Part shown: piece by piece, positions 49,397 through 59,486 of the stretch
Layout of the letters: the number at the start of each line of letters is the position of its first letter
Numbering within the stretch: the stretch's first letter is position 1
NCBI GenBank assembly: GCA_025667525.1
Contig: CM046878.1
Coordinates: forward strand, 396,432,974-396,496,973
Reading direction: 5' to 3'
Source of the DNA: Glebionis coronaria
Lineage: Eukaryota > Streptophyta > Magnoliopsida > Asterales > Asteraceae
DNA: 64,000 nucleotides
The notes under the pieces: model-generated
What the model was told of the DNA's origin: nothing
Databases searched by the model: none
Seen by the model: the letters and a program-made list of their open reading frames with translations, nothing else
Made by a program: the position numbers and the translations under genes

Positions 49397-50537
49397 AAGG
49401 CTTCGACCTGTAGGCTCTTAAAACATGACCTATGATTAGTGGGTAATCACCATGGTCTTCCTAGAACTGACAGTTGTTTTCATGCATTTATTCATGTATC
49501 ATTGTTACAGGAATTTTGACTAAGTAATGGTTGGTACAGGACCGGCCATATTTAGTCGCATGTGCTTTTAATCGAATCAATTTTTTTGATGAACTGACCC
49601 ATATGCTTTCATCCTCGTCATATCATTTTGTTTAGGTGAACCAACCCATAGGCGTTCACCCAAACCCATGTCATTTCGTTATCATGCATTCATACACTGT
49701 TTTCATGCATAAAAAAATTTCATGTTTATATGCATAATTTTTTCCCATGTATATATGTTATGTTTTAATCAGTTTAATCATGCATTTTGTTTTATACTGT
49801 CAAATGGTTCTCACACGTGAACAAGAGAAACTGAATGCAGCAGTTCAAGTTGTTATGCAGCTCATGCTTCCTCAACTGAGGAATGAGATTCGAATCGAGG
49901 TGCAAGCTACCAGCAATCAGCACCAGCACCAGCATCAAAATCCTCCTCTTCCACCTCTAGCTACACTGATCACATGGCTGGAGCGATTCAATAAGCAGCA
50001 TTCGAGGTCCTTCGAGAAGACTGACAGCCCCGATGAGGCTGAGAGCTGGTTAGCTCACATTAAGAAGATCTTTGACGTGATAGGATGTGACCATGTCTTT
50101 AAGGCGAGGTTATCTTATTACAAGTTTGAAGGAAACGTGCTTGCATGGCGGAAGGCAGTGAAACTGTCAGAGGGAGGCGACGATTAGGTGGCTGGCTTGA
50201 CATAGGCACAGTTAAGGGAGTTGGTTATGAGACAGTTCTTTCCAAAAGCTGAGCAGGATAAGATTAAGAGGGAGTATCATGGGATTAGATAGAGAGCTGT
50301 GTAAAACATCAATGAGTTCATGCAGAGGTTTCTTCGTTTGGTTGGAATCCTTGGCGCAGCAGCTGGGACTGCAGAGGAGCAAGCGTATCACTTTCATTGG
50401 GCTCTTCGCACATCTGTCGCCAATAACATGGTGTTTGCTACATTCAATACTGTGGCACAAGTAACAAATGTAGCCCGTAAGTTGGAGATGTTCCAAGAGG
50501 GGGATGAGTTTGGAGAGGCAGAAAGACCCGACAAGAT

Positions 50538-50624
50538 GTTTATTTCGTCATTCAGCGGTGATCATTTCATTTCATTAAGTACTATCCAAATATTTATCTT
50601 TCTCTATACAATTGCATCTTTCAG
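50538..50624 (+). other. Putative intron 1 in gag of G
   Basis: Donor AT^GTTTAT, acceptor CTTTCAG^G, 87 bp, phase 2. Same length and phase as 58295-58381 in H. Confidence 0.7.
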
Positions 50625-50771
50625 GAAGAAGACTGGGGACCAGTCCCAACCGGCCACTCAGCAGCAGAGTCAGCATAAGGATAACGGTCAGACCCAAGAC
50701 CGTTCTACTTTGGATAGGCGTGGCGGTAATGAAAATTATTGTAACAACGCTAACAACTCCAACAGCAGCAG

Positions 50772-50846
50772 GTCCCTAAACTTACTCATTTCTTATGTTA
50801 CATGCTTTATGATTCATAATTCTAACACTTCAGCATCTACTACCAG
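50772..50846 (+). other. Putative intron 2 in gag of G
   Basis: Donor CAG^GTCCCT, acceptor TACCAG^G, 75 bp, phase 2, with a branch-like TTCTAAC inside. An alternative acceptor CTTCAG at 50831-50833 would break the frame. Confidence 0.65.
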
Positions 50847-50911
50847 GAATAATGGCAATGGGAAGGGGCAGGACCGCAGAGGTTCACAGCCCAACCGTGC
50901 AGCTACATCTG

Positions 50912-50987
50912 GTATTACGTCTTACGATTTTCTGCATTGTCCTATTGGTACTCATTAACCATGTCTCATGTATACTTTTCTGAACAG
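50912..50987 (+). other. Putative intron 3 in gag of G
   Basis: Donor CTG^GTATTACG, acceptor TGAACAG^G, 76 bp, phase 1. It contains a TAA in the gag frame, so retention would end Gag before the zinc knuckle. Confidence 0.7.
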
Positions 50988-51118
50988 GCTCCCAGCCAGC
51001 AAGGGCACTTGTTAGAGGGTATACTCACCCTCTCTTCACTACATGAAATCGTAGCTACCCAGGGCCATGTCGCCGTGATAGCGATGCTTGCTTCAAGTGT
51101 GTCCAGCCATGCCATCGC

Positions 51119-51733
51119 ATGAAGGACTGTCGTAAGGGTGAGATTGAGGGCACTTCTGGACGTGCCGACTCCAAGCCACCTCCTACTACTGGACGGGTGT
51201 ACACAAACTCGCGTGATCAGGACAACAAGTCAACGGGTACCATCACTGGAATCTTGTATATGTATGGTCAAGCTGCATGCGTCTTATTTGACACGGGTGT
51301 TACTCATTTAGTCATATCTACTGTTTATGCCAAGAGTATTAGGATATCCCCTATGCAATTAGAAAATGTCTTAAACATTTCCACGCCCTTAAGAGACTCT
51401 GTACGCATCACACATGGGTACAAGGGTCTTCCCCTCGAGTTTGACGACAAGATTCGTCCAGTTAACGCACTTCCATTAGACATGTGTGATTTTGACATGA
51501 TATTAGGCATGGATTGGCTATCCAAAGATCACGCCACCATTGACTGCCATTCATATCGGGTCATCTTCGGTGATGTAAACGCACCCGAGTACATTTACAA
51601 CGGTATTATACCCGGAAGGTCTGTACAAATAATTTCAACCTTACAAGCACGTGTATTACTGTCACATGGTTGCGAGGTCTATTTAGCTACTGTTCATGAT
51701 ATGGAGGCTGAATCTCCATCTATCCAGAATTAG
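51119..51733 (+). pseudogene. pol: Aspartic protease region of element G
   Basis: After the knuckle, GILYMYGQAACVLFDTGVTH holds the catalytic D-T-G (normally DTGATHSFIS), then AKSI, DFDMILGMDWLSKDHATIDC and SYRVIFGDVNAPEYI. The frame ends at TAG 51731, in the place where H also stops. This is the PR domain that releases the polyprotein parts; the active triad is kept. Confidence 0.87.
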
Positions 51734-53060
51734 TCGATCGTGTCAGAATTTCCCGACGTGTTTCCAGAAGAACTTCCGGGCATACCACTTGCTCGTGAGG
51801 TAGAGTTTAATATTGAGCTCATCCAAGGAGCTGAGCCAATTTCCTAGGCTCCTTATTGCATGGCTCCAATAGAGCTTAATAAGTTAAAGGAACAACTAAA
51901 GGAACTTTTGGAACGAGTTTTCATCCGGCCCAATACATCTCTATGGGGTGCACCGGTTTTATTCGTGAAGAAGAAGGACGACAGTATGCGTCTCTGCATT
52001 GATTATCGTGAGCTTAATAAGATCACCTAGGAATCGATATCCTTTGCCACGCATTGATGATCTGTTTAACCAACTCCAATGGGCCAAACATTTCTCCAAG
52101 ATTGATCTGAGATCGGGCTATCATCAGTTACGGGTGAAAGAGAAGCTGCTCGCCAAGACTACTTTCCGTACACTTTATGGAAACTACGAATTTGTAGTCA
52201 TGCCATTTGGCCTTACTAATGTTCCAGCAGTTTTCATGGACTTGATGAACCGTATCTTCAATGAGTTTCTAGAAAAGTTCTTCATTGTCTTCATTGACGA
52301 TATTCTGATTTTCTCTAAGTCAAAGGAGGAACACGAAGACCATCTTAGTATTATAGATACTTCGCCAAAAGTAGTTGTATACCAAGTTCTCCAAATGCAA
52401 ATTGTGGTTAAGTAAAGTGGCGTTCCTAGGCCATATAGTATCCACAGAAGGAATAACCATGGATCCTGCAAAGGTTGAGGCTATTACCAAGTGGCCAAGA
52501 CCGACATCAACAACTGAAGTTTGCAGCTTTCTAGGCTTAGCTGGTTATCACCGTAGGTTCGTAGAGAACTTTTCCCCATTAGCACTGCAATTGACCAAAC
52601 TGATGCGGAATGGGAGAAATTTGTCTTGACTGAAGAAAGAGAGAAGATATTTGAAGACCTAAAGCAGAGGATGGTATCTGCACCAATTCTTACTCTCCCA
52701 TCTGGTACAGGTGGATTTCAAATCTATAGTGATGCTTCAGGGAAGGGACTTGGTTGTGTTCTCATGCAACATGGGAAAGTGATTGCTTACGCATCACGGA
52801 AGCTTAAGCCTTGTGAGGAGAACTACCCTACGCATGACTTGGAACTTGCAGCAGTCGTGTTTGCACTGAAGATATAGAGGCACTACTTGTATGGCGAATC
52901 ATGTGATATCTTCACAGATCACAAGAGTCTAAAATACATCTTCACTCAACGTGAACTGAACATGAGGCAGAGAAGGTGGTTAGAGCTGTTGAAGGATTAT
53001 GACATTAATCTGTAGTATCATCCCGGCAAGGCGAATGTAGTGGCAGATGCTCTTAGTAGA
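51734..53060 (+). pseudogene. pol: Reverse transcriptase and RNase H of element G
   Basis: [20 protein letters not shown] opens RT. The fingers and palm follow: [51 protein letters not shown] and [18 protein letters not shown] with the catalytic DD. There are frameshifts near 52015 and 52345 and a stop at 51847. The connection has [20 protein letters not shown]. RNase H (52626-53060) has [17 protein letters not shown] with its catalytic Asp, [14 protein letters not shown] and [15 protein letters not shown], broken by TAG at 52876 and 53014. Confidence 0.92.
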
Positions 53061-53089
53061 AAGTCGGGTATGATCAGCGGCATTAAGAT

Positions 53090-53813
53090 AGATGTAGAGA
53101 TTATACGAGACTTGGAGCGACTAGATATTGAGATCATGGTACGTGGACAACATGGTTGTTGGGCTAATCTTATAGTGGAGCCTGAGTTACTCTATAGGAT
53201 CAAGGAATCTTAGAAGGATGATGGTGAAATATGGGCAATCATTCAAAACTTGGAGCAGCAGACGGAGTATCGCTTGGATGACGACGGTATCTTATGACAG
53301 GGCACTATACTTTGTGTTCCTGATGATCTTACACTCAGGGAAGCATTATTGTTTGAAGCTCATAGCTCCCCATTCTCCATTCATCCTGGTTCAACAAAGA
53401 TGTACCACGAAATCAAGCAGTATTTCTGGTGGAGTTGTATGAAACAAGATGTTGTTACCTATGTCTCCAAATGTCTTACCTGCCAGCAGGTTAAGATCGA
53501 GCATCAACGGTCTAGTGGTCTACTACAACCATTAGACATTCCAGAGTGGAAGTGGGACAAGATCACCATGGATTTTGTCATCGGACTTCCGCAAACCAAG
53601 AGGAAGCCTTATGTAATTTGGGTCATCGTTGATCGACTTACCAAGTCAGCTCATTTCTTGCCCATCCGCAAGGATGATCCAGTTAGCAAATTGGTTGACA
53701 CATATAAGAAGGAGATCATGAGACTTCATGGTGCTCCATCCAGTATCATCTCGGACAGAGATCCTCTGTTTACTTCGCGATTTTAGAGGAGTCTGCAGAA
53801 AGCTTGGGGTACT
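53090..53813 (+). pseudogene. pol: Integrase of element G, truncated
   Basis: The HHCC domain (HSSPFSIHPGSTKMYHEIKQ ... CLTCQQVKIEHQ) and core (KWDKITMDFVIGLPQTKRK, WVIVDRLTKSAHFLPI, SSIISDRDPLFTSRF) are readable. Both catalytic aspartates (MDF, SDRD) are present, unlike in H, but TAG at 53784 and the break at 53813 remove the glutamate and the rest. Confidence 0.9.
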
Positions 53814-54085
53814 GATGAGACTGCATTTATACATAGTCTCATCGTTCTTTTTGGGCTTTAAATGCTAACAAATGTCATAACATGCAGTATTATATGCTTG
53901 TTTTTGTTACTTATGTATTTTTGGTATGGATATCGTGAAAAAGACAAAAGATCACAAGAAACAAGCAAAAAACGAACATGAGAAACGAAGCCGCACAATG
54001 AACCGGGTCCAGTTATGATTTCCCAAGAAAAAGTCCTTGAAGAATTGAAGATGTACAAGAAAGGTCCTTTATAATTGAAGAAATG
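53814..54085. other. Unassigned segment between truncated G and H
   Basis: It begins TGATGAGACT with a 9-bp inverted match AGTCTCATC at 53838-53846, then A-rich DNA without a gene. It may be the edge of another LTR starting TGATGAG, or filler at a deletion joint. Confidence 0.5.
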
Positions 54086-54784
54086 ACACTTTATACCCTT
54101 GTATTACGTACGTGTTATTACACGAATAAGAATTACAAGTATTACGTACGTGTTATTACACGATAAGTATTTATTACATATTAAGACATGATAATTATTA
54201 TCAACAATAATCATAATCACGAACATGAAAATCATGAACGTAAATAATCACAAACTTATTATTACGTATTTACGTATATTTATTACAATTACGAATAAAT
54301 ATAGTTTACGACACGAACGATAACTAAATAAAATCACGTGGACACGACACGAGATCACGTATAATATTTAGACACGGATAACAGTGGGTTTCCCTTGTGG
54401 GCCCCACATACCCGCGGCAAGAATTAAGATAAAAGGCCAAGCCTATGTTGATTTTTTACCAAAACTAGAAAAAGGGAAATATACTTTTCATAATTACAAA
54501 AGTTAGAAAAATATCAAAACCCTAAATCTCTTTTTTCTCTCCTCTTGGCCGCCGGGTATAACATACCAAAAGGGTGTGATTGGTTGATTTTGGTGATCAA
54601 TTCTTGCAAGGGTGTCCGTGTTTTCATTCTTCATCGTTTCACGTATTCGGTATCATTAAACACCTTTTCTTTTTATGTTTTTATTAAATAATAACACATG
54701 AAATCATAGAGTTGTAAAAAAAAGTTAACTAACATGTAATTAATCATGGGAGGGTAATTAATCATATTGTTTTAGGGGTGTTTG

Positions 54785-55105
54785 TTCGGCCGACGCAAGG
54801 AATCGAGACCCCATGGTCTCGGCTTGCTTTGCTGCGCATCAACCGAGACCCCATGGTCTCGGTGTGATGTTTTTGTGTCTCGGCCGCAAGAACAAGGGAA
54901 CCCCGACATGCGTCGGGGTGTGTTTTGGCTTTTTGGGTCTCGGCTAAAAACAAAACATGCACCACCGGCTTAAGCCGGTGGCTCAATAAGGAATACAGGG
55001 GGACTTTTGCTAGCCGGCGGCTAGCCAAGACCGAGGGAACCACCGGCGTGGGCCGGTGGCTGTTTTGCGAAAATAGTGGCAACCGGCCAAGCCGGTTTGC
55101 CACTG
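54785..55105. repeat. Palindrome array in 5' LTR H
   Basis: In order: CGAGACC-CCAT-GGTCTCG (54814-54831); CCGAGACC...GGTCTCGG (54843-54862); CCCCGAC-ATGC-GTCGGGG (54901-54918); a perfect 20-bp palindrome with arm CCACCGGCTT (54962-54981); GCTAGCC-GGC-GGCTAGC (55009-55025); CCACCGGC-GTGG-GCCGGTGG (55040-55059); GTGGCAACCGGC...GCCGGTTTGCCAC (55077-55103). Seven stems in 320 bp. Confidence 0.9.
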
Positions 55106-55678
55106 TTAAGGATGCGTTTGTTTGACCGGTTCACGGGTCCGGTTCACGGGTTCACGAACACGGTTCATGACACGCTTAGTATATTAAAACACGGTTCATG
55201 ACATGTTAGATTTAAACACCGGTTCGATTCACGACTTGATTTTTGACAAGTTAATTATTTTTATAAGATAAATAATTACAAGATTAATTATATTATTTAA
55301 ACATGTACATAAATAATTTAATTTGGACATGACTTAGGCTATTATTATTATTAATAGTACATGGATTTTAACCTAAGTATTTATTTTTTAATTAGACTAT
55401 ATAATTAATTAATTATTAAACATGTCTTATAATTAATTAATTTACATGACTTAGGTTATATTAATATAAATATTAATACAGGTTTTAACCTAAGTATTTT
55501 AAACACTTTAATTTAATTAAATCATGATTATATTTAATTAAATCTTATAACCTATAGTTTATTTAATTTACATGTAATAATTAATAAACTATACTATTAA
55601 ATCACATGACTTAGAATATTAATCAGTAAAACTTAAGCTTATATTATTAGCTTAATAATCCAGCTTATTTCTAATTAT

Positions 55679-55880
55679 GAAAACTTTCTATTTTTAGAAA
55701 CTTATTTAATTAAGGCAGCTAATCTATTTATGGAAACTTTCTATTTTTAGAAACTTATCTATTTTAAGCAGTAAATCTATTTTTGAAAACTTTCTATTTT
55801 TGGAAACTTTCTATTTTTTGGAAACTTCCTATTTTTGGAAACTTTCTATTTTAGGAAACCTGCTATTTTAAGAAAGTTAC
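55679..55880 (+). repeat. 17-18 bp tandem repeat in LTR H
   Basis: GGAAACTTTCTATTTTT type units, interspersed with variant units. Confidence 0.8.
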
Positions 55881-57119
55881 TTATTATTACATAACTAGTA
55901 TAATAATACAAGAAACACAAGTTATACTTAATCAGTATAGACAGAATACATGATAAACACAGCATAACGTTAAAATCAGTAAAATAAGACATGAACATAT
56001 AAAACAAGCTAAGACAGGATATAAAACCAGTTACGTATACAGTAATCAAAATACTTATACATGTATATTATTTATTTAGCATTAGTGATATCGAAGTAGG
56101 ACTCTCTTCCGTTCGTCTTCTTCGTTCACTTGACAAAAGGTAAGGATTCTCTGTCCTTTCAGTATGGAAATTCTTTCCTTATTAGGATTCTCCGTATGCA
56201 GCCAACTGTTTTCCTAGTATATGTTTTATATGTTTTTGAATTGCTTATGTTTAATTAGATACCTAAATCCATATACATGCATGACTAGTTTCACCTAGTT
56301 ATGGAGGTACCATAACCTTAACACTGGAGGCACCAGTGTTATGACTTCATCACGGCGGAGTGATAGCTCGTGGCGTCCCTTCAGCTTTTGGCCATATTAT
56401 TATTATCATGTGGGGCGTATGGTTGCATCCTAGGTTACATGTTTTTACAGATTATTTAGGTTAATGTGGTGTGTGCCTTGCATCCTTCACAAGGAGCTGA
56501 TCCCTCCTACCCAAAAACTTATATTAATTAGAGGCAACCCCTCTAATTGCATGACGAGGTCACCACTCCAAGTATTCATGCACGTTGATATTTAATGATC
56601 TATATTTTCTAATGGTAAACATGTTAAACAGATTTTATAAGATAAACATAAGGCTTTTCAAATTATAAAAACAGTTTTACTAAGCTATACCAGGTTTTCC
56701 AGGACATAGACATTTCCGCTGCTATATGCTTATATGCATATATTATTCATTCTATACTTGTATATCCGTGCATTGAGCGTTATGCTCAGCCGTTTTCCTT
56801 TCATGTTCCCAAAACGGCAGGTACTCAGGGACGCTCGTAGACTTTAAGCGTACGTGCATATGGATTAGAAGCTTCCTAGCCTTCATTACTTTATGCATTT
56901 CTTCATACTTTGATACTCATTTCTATGGACATTGTTTAGCCCTTTTCATTTATAGTACTTATGTTTTTGTGTGATGAGCTTTACTTTGGGGTACTGATGT
57001 TTGTTTATGGTATTTCTTTTATGGTCATGTGATGTTTAATACATTTATCCTTGTATGCTTTGATGACACGCTATAATCACGTGTGACATTACATTTACCA
57101 AAATGGGGTGTTACAACTA

Positions 57120-57132
57120 TGGTATCAGAGCC
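57120..57132 (+). other. Primer-binding site of element H
   Basis: TGGTATCAGAGCC four bases after the LTR. Confidence 0.93.
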
Positions 57133-58294
57133 AAGGCTTCGACTTGTAGGCTCTCAAAACATGACCCGTGATTAGTGGGTAGTTACTATGGTCTTCCTAG
57201 AACTGACAGTCGGTTTTCATGCATTCATCATTTTCATGCATACATATATATGTCATTGTCGCAGGTTTATGACTAAGTAATGGTTGGTACAAGACTGGCC
57301 CTATTTAGTCGCATGTGCTTTTATCGAAACTTTTAACTTTGGGATCAACCCATTGGCGTCCCCTCGCCATGTCTTTTGTTTTGAGTGAACTGACCAAAGG
57401 CGTTCACTCTCGCGCATATAAAAGTTTTCATAAAACTGCATCATGCATTCATGTACTAGTTTTTCTACATAATTTTTTTTTCTCATGATTTATTGGTATA
57501 AATTTTTTTCATGTATATACTTTATGTTTTGATCAGTTAATAATGTATTTTTATGTTATATTGTCAGATGGATCTCAAACGCGAGAAGGAACAACTTAGT
57601 GCAGCAGTTCAAGCTGCAATGCAAGCTATGCTTCCTCAGCTGAGGAACAAGATGAGGGCTGAGGTGCAGGCTGCCAACAATCAGCAACAACACCCAGTAC
57701 CTCCTCCTCCTCCTCCAGCAACATTGGTCACATAGCTGGAGAGATTCAATAAGTTATGCCCTCGAGCTTTCGAGAGAACTGATAGCCCCAGTGAAGCTGA
57801 AAGCTGGTTTGCTCACACTAAGAAGATCTTCGATGCCATGGGCTGTGACCCCGTCTTCAAGTCGAGGTTGGCCTGCTACCGGTTCGAAGGTGATGTATTA
57901 GCATGGTGGAAGGCACTTAAGCAGTCTGAGGGAGGTGATAATTGGGTGGCTGGTTTAACTTGGGCTCAGTTCAGGGATTTGGTGATGGGACAGTTCTTTC
58001 CCAAGGCTGAGTAAGACAAGTCTAAGAGAGAGTACCATGGAATCCCACAGAGAGCTCGGGAGAATAACAACGAGTTCATGCAGTGCTTTCTTCGTTTAGC
58101 GGTTTTCTTGGTGCAGCAGCAGGTACTCTCGAAGAGCAAGCATACCACTTTTGGTGGGCTCTTCGTACATCGGTCGCAAACAACTTGGTGTGTGCTACGT
58201 TCAACACGGTGGCACAAGTAGTTGATGCAGCACGTAAGCTGGAGATGTTGTAGGAAAGAGAAGAGTTCGGGGAAGCAGAGAGACCCGAGAAGAG

Positions 58295-58381
58295 GTAAAC
58301 ATTCATCATTCAGCGGTGACCAAACCGTATTCTTTTCAACATATGTCAAAATTTACATCTCTTTTAAACTGAATCTTCTAG
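58295..58381 (+). other. Putative intron 1 in gag of H
   Basis: Donor AAGAG^GTAAAC (near consensus), acceptor CTTCTAG^G, 87 bp, phase 2; the joined product reads EKRQKTGGRSQPATQ. Confidence 0.78.
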
Positions 58382-58531
58382 GCAGAAGACTGGGGGCCGG
58401 TCTCAGCCGGCTACTCAGCAACAGCCTACTCAGCCCAAGGGAAACGGTCAGACTCACGACCGTTCTACTACAGATAGGCGTAGTGGTAATGATAATTACC
58501 GTAATAACGCTGGAAAATCCAACAGCAGCAG

Positions 58532-58608
58532 GTCATTATACTTACTCATTTTCTTATGATTACATGCTATAGTTCTTAATTCTGACACATTAGAGAATCT
58601 TCTACCAG
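58532..58608 (+). other. Putative intron 2 in gag of H
   Basis: Donor GCAG^GTCATT, acceptor CTACCAG^G, 77 bp. Confidence 0.62.
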
Positions 58609-58674
58609 GAATCATGGTAACGGGGAGGGACCAGAACCAGAGAGGTTCACAGCCGAACCGTCCAACTATCACTG

Positions 58675-58748
58675 GTATTCAATCTTACGAATTATATGTA
58701 TTGTCCTTGGTACCTATTATCATGTCTCATTTATATTGTTCTTATCAG
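58675..58748 (+). other. Putative intron 3 in gag of H
   Basis: Donor CTG^GTATTC, acceptor CTTATCAG^G, 74 bp, phase 1; the joined product reads TGSQPARTPVGGYTHPLCTTC. Confidence 0.75.
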
Positions 58749-58959
58749 GCTCTCAGCCAGCAAGGACGCCTGTTGGAGGATATACTCATCCTCTTTGCAC
58801 TACCTGCAACCGTAGGCACCCAGGGCCATGTCGCCGCGACAGCAACGCATGTTTCATGTGTGGTCTTCCTGGCCATCGCATGAAGGACTGTCGCAAGGGA
58901 GAGATGGAGGGCACATCAGGACATGCTGATACCAAGCTGCCTCCTACTAGTGGACGCGT

Positions 58960-59486
58960 TTACACGACATCCCGCGATCGACCAACAAGTCTACTGGTAC
59001 CATCACTGGGATCTTGTATATGTATGGTCAAGCTACATGTGTTCTTTTTGACACGGGTGCTACTCACTCGTTCATTTCTACTGCTTATGCTAAGAATGTT
59101 AGGATACTCCCCATGCCACTAGAGAATATACTGAATATTTCCACGCCTTTAAGAAACTCTGTACGCATAACCCATGTGTACAAGAGCTTCCCTTAGAGTT
59201 CGATAACATGATTTGTCCTGTTGACGCACTTCCGTTGGACATGAATGATTTGGACATGATATTGGGCATGGATTGGTTATCCAAGCATCACGCTACCATA
59301 GACTGCCATTCATATCGAGTTATCTTCGGTGATGTTAATGCACCAGAGTACATTCACAACGGGTTCATACCCGAAAGGTCTGTACAAATCATATCAAGCC
59401 TACAAGCACGTGCATTACTTTCACATGGTTGCGAGGGCTATCTAGCAACTGTTCATGACATGGATGCTGAATCTCCATCAATTTAG
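58960..59486 (+). pseudogene. pol: Aspartic protease region of element H
   Basis: ILYMYGQATCVLFDTGATHS contains the DTGA catalytic motif, then STAYAKNVRILPMPLENIL. A frameshift near 59195 moves to LDMILGMDWLSKHHATIDC and SYRVIFGDVNAPEYIHNGF, ending with TAG at 59484. Confidence 0.88.

Larger units (their letters stand above)
49804..51180 (+). pseudogene. gag: Chromovirus gag of element G with three intron-like interruptions
   Basis: ATG at 49804. The capsid domain has LERFNKQHSRSFEKTDSPDE, AESWLAHIKKIFDVIGC and FMQRFLRLVGILGAAAGT. Stops occur at 50185 and 50203 (TGG to TAG/TGA) and at two places near 50290. After capsid, segments 50538-50624 (87 bp), 50772-50846 (75 bp) and 50912-50987 (76 bp) each begin GT and end AG; removing them joins KKTGDQSQPATQQQ, NNGNGKGQDRRGSQPN and SQPARALVRGYTHPL in one frame. 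A CCHC knuckle follows (CFKC...GCRM-like, frame-shifted; RMKDCRKGE). Segments 1 and 2 are multiples of three without stops; segment 3 carries TAA. Confidence 0.88.
46375..53813 (+). mobile_element. Element G: Tekay-like chromovirus, 3'-truncated
   Basis: 5' LTR, tRNA-iMet primer site, gag, protease, RT, RNase H and the first part of integrase, all on +, with about ten stops or frameshifts. The sequence leaves the H-like order at 53813, inside integrase, so the catalytic glutamate, chromodomain and 3' LTR are missing. It is inserted in copia gag; CTTTG precedes it but the matching duplication is not in the window. Confidence 0.9.
54090..57115 (+). repeat. 5' LTR of element H (5' end missing)
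   Basis: It matches 62500-64000 and ends GGGGTGTTACA. The first part (TGTAAAACCCGCATGC...) found at 62445 is absent. At the joint a 24-bp word at 54102-54125 is repeated exactly at 54140-54163; the 3' LTR has it once. Confidence 0.85.
57568..58960 (+). pseudogene. gag: Chromovirus gag of element H with three intron-like interruptions
   Basis: ATG at 57568 directly after TATATTGTCAG, itself acceptor-like. Capsid: AAVQAAMQAMLPQLRNK, SEAESWFAHTKKIFDAMG, YRFEGDVLAWWKALKQSEGG. Stops at 57733 and 58012, frameshift near 58097, stop at 58249. Intron-like segments 58295-58381 (87 bp), 58532-58608 (77 bp) and 58675-58748 (74 bp) sit at the same sites as in G. Downstream is a complete nucleocapsid: CTTCNRRHPGPC and CFMCGLPGHRMKDC, the latter a CCHC zinc knuckle binding RNA. 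Intron 1 here contains an in-frame TGA. Confidence 0.9.

Noticed and set aside
53813..53850. CTGATGAG followed by a stem, suggestive of a hammerhead ribozyme
   Set aside because: The CTGATGA bases are themselves part of the stem and no GAAA core segment follows, so the catalytic fold is not possible here.
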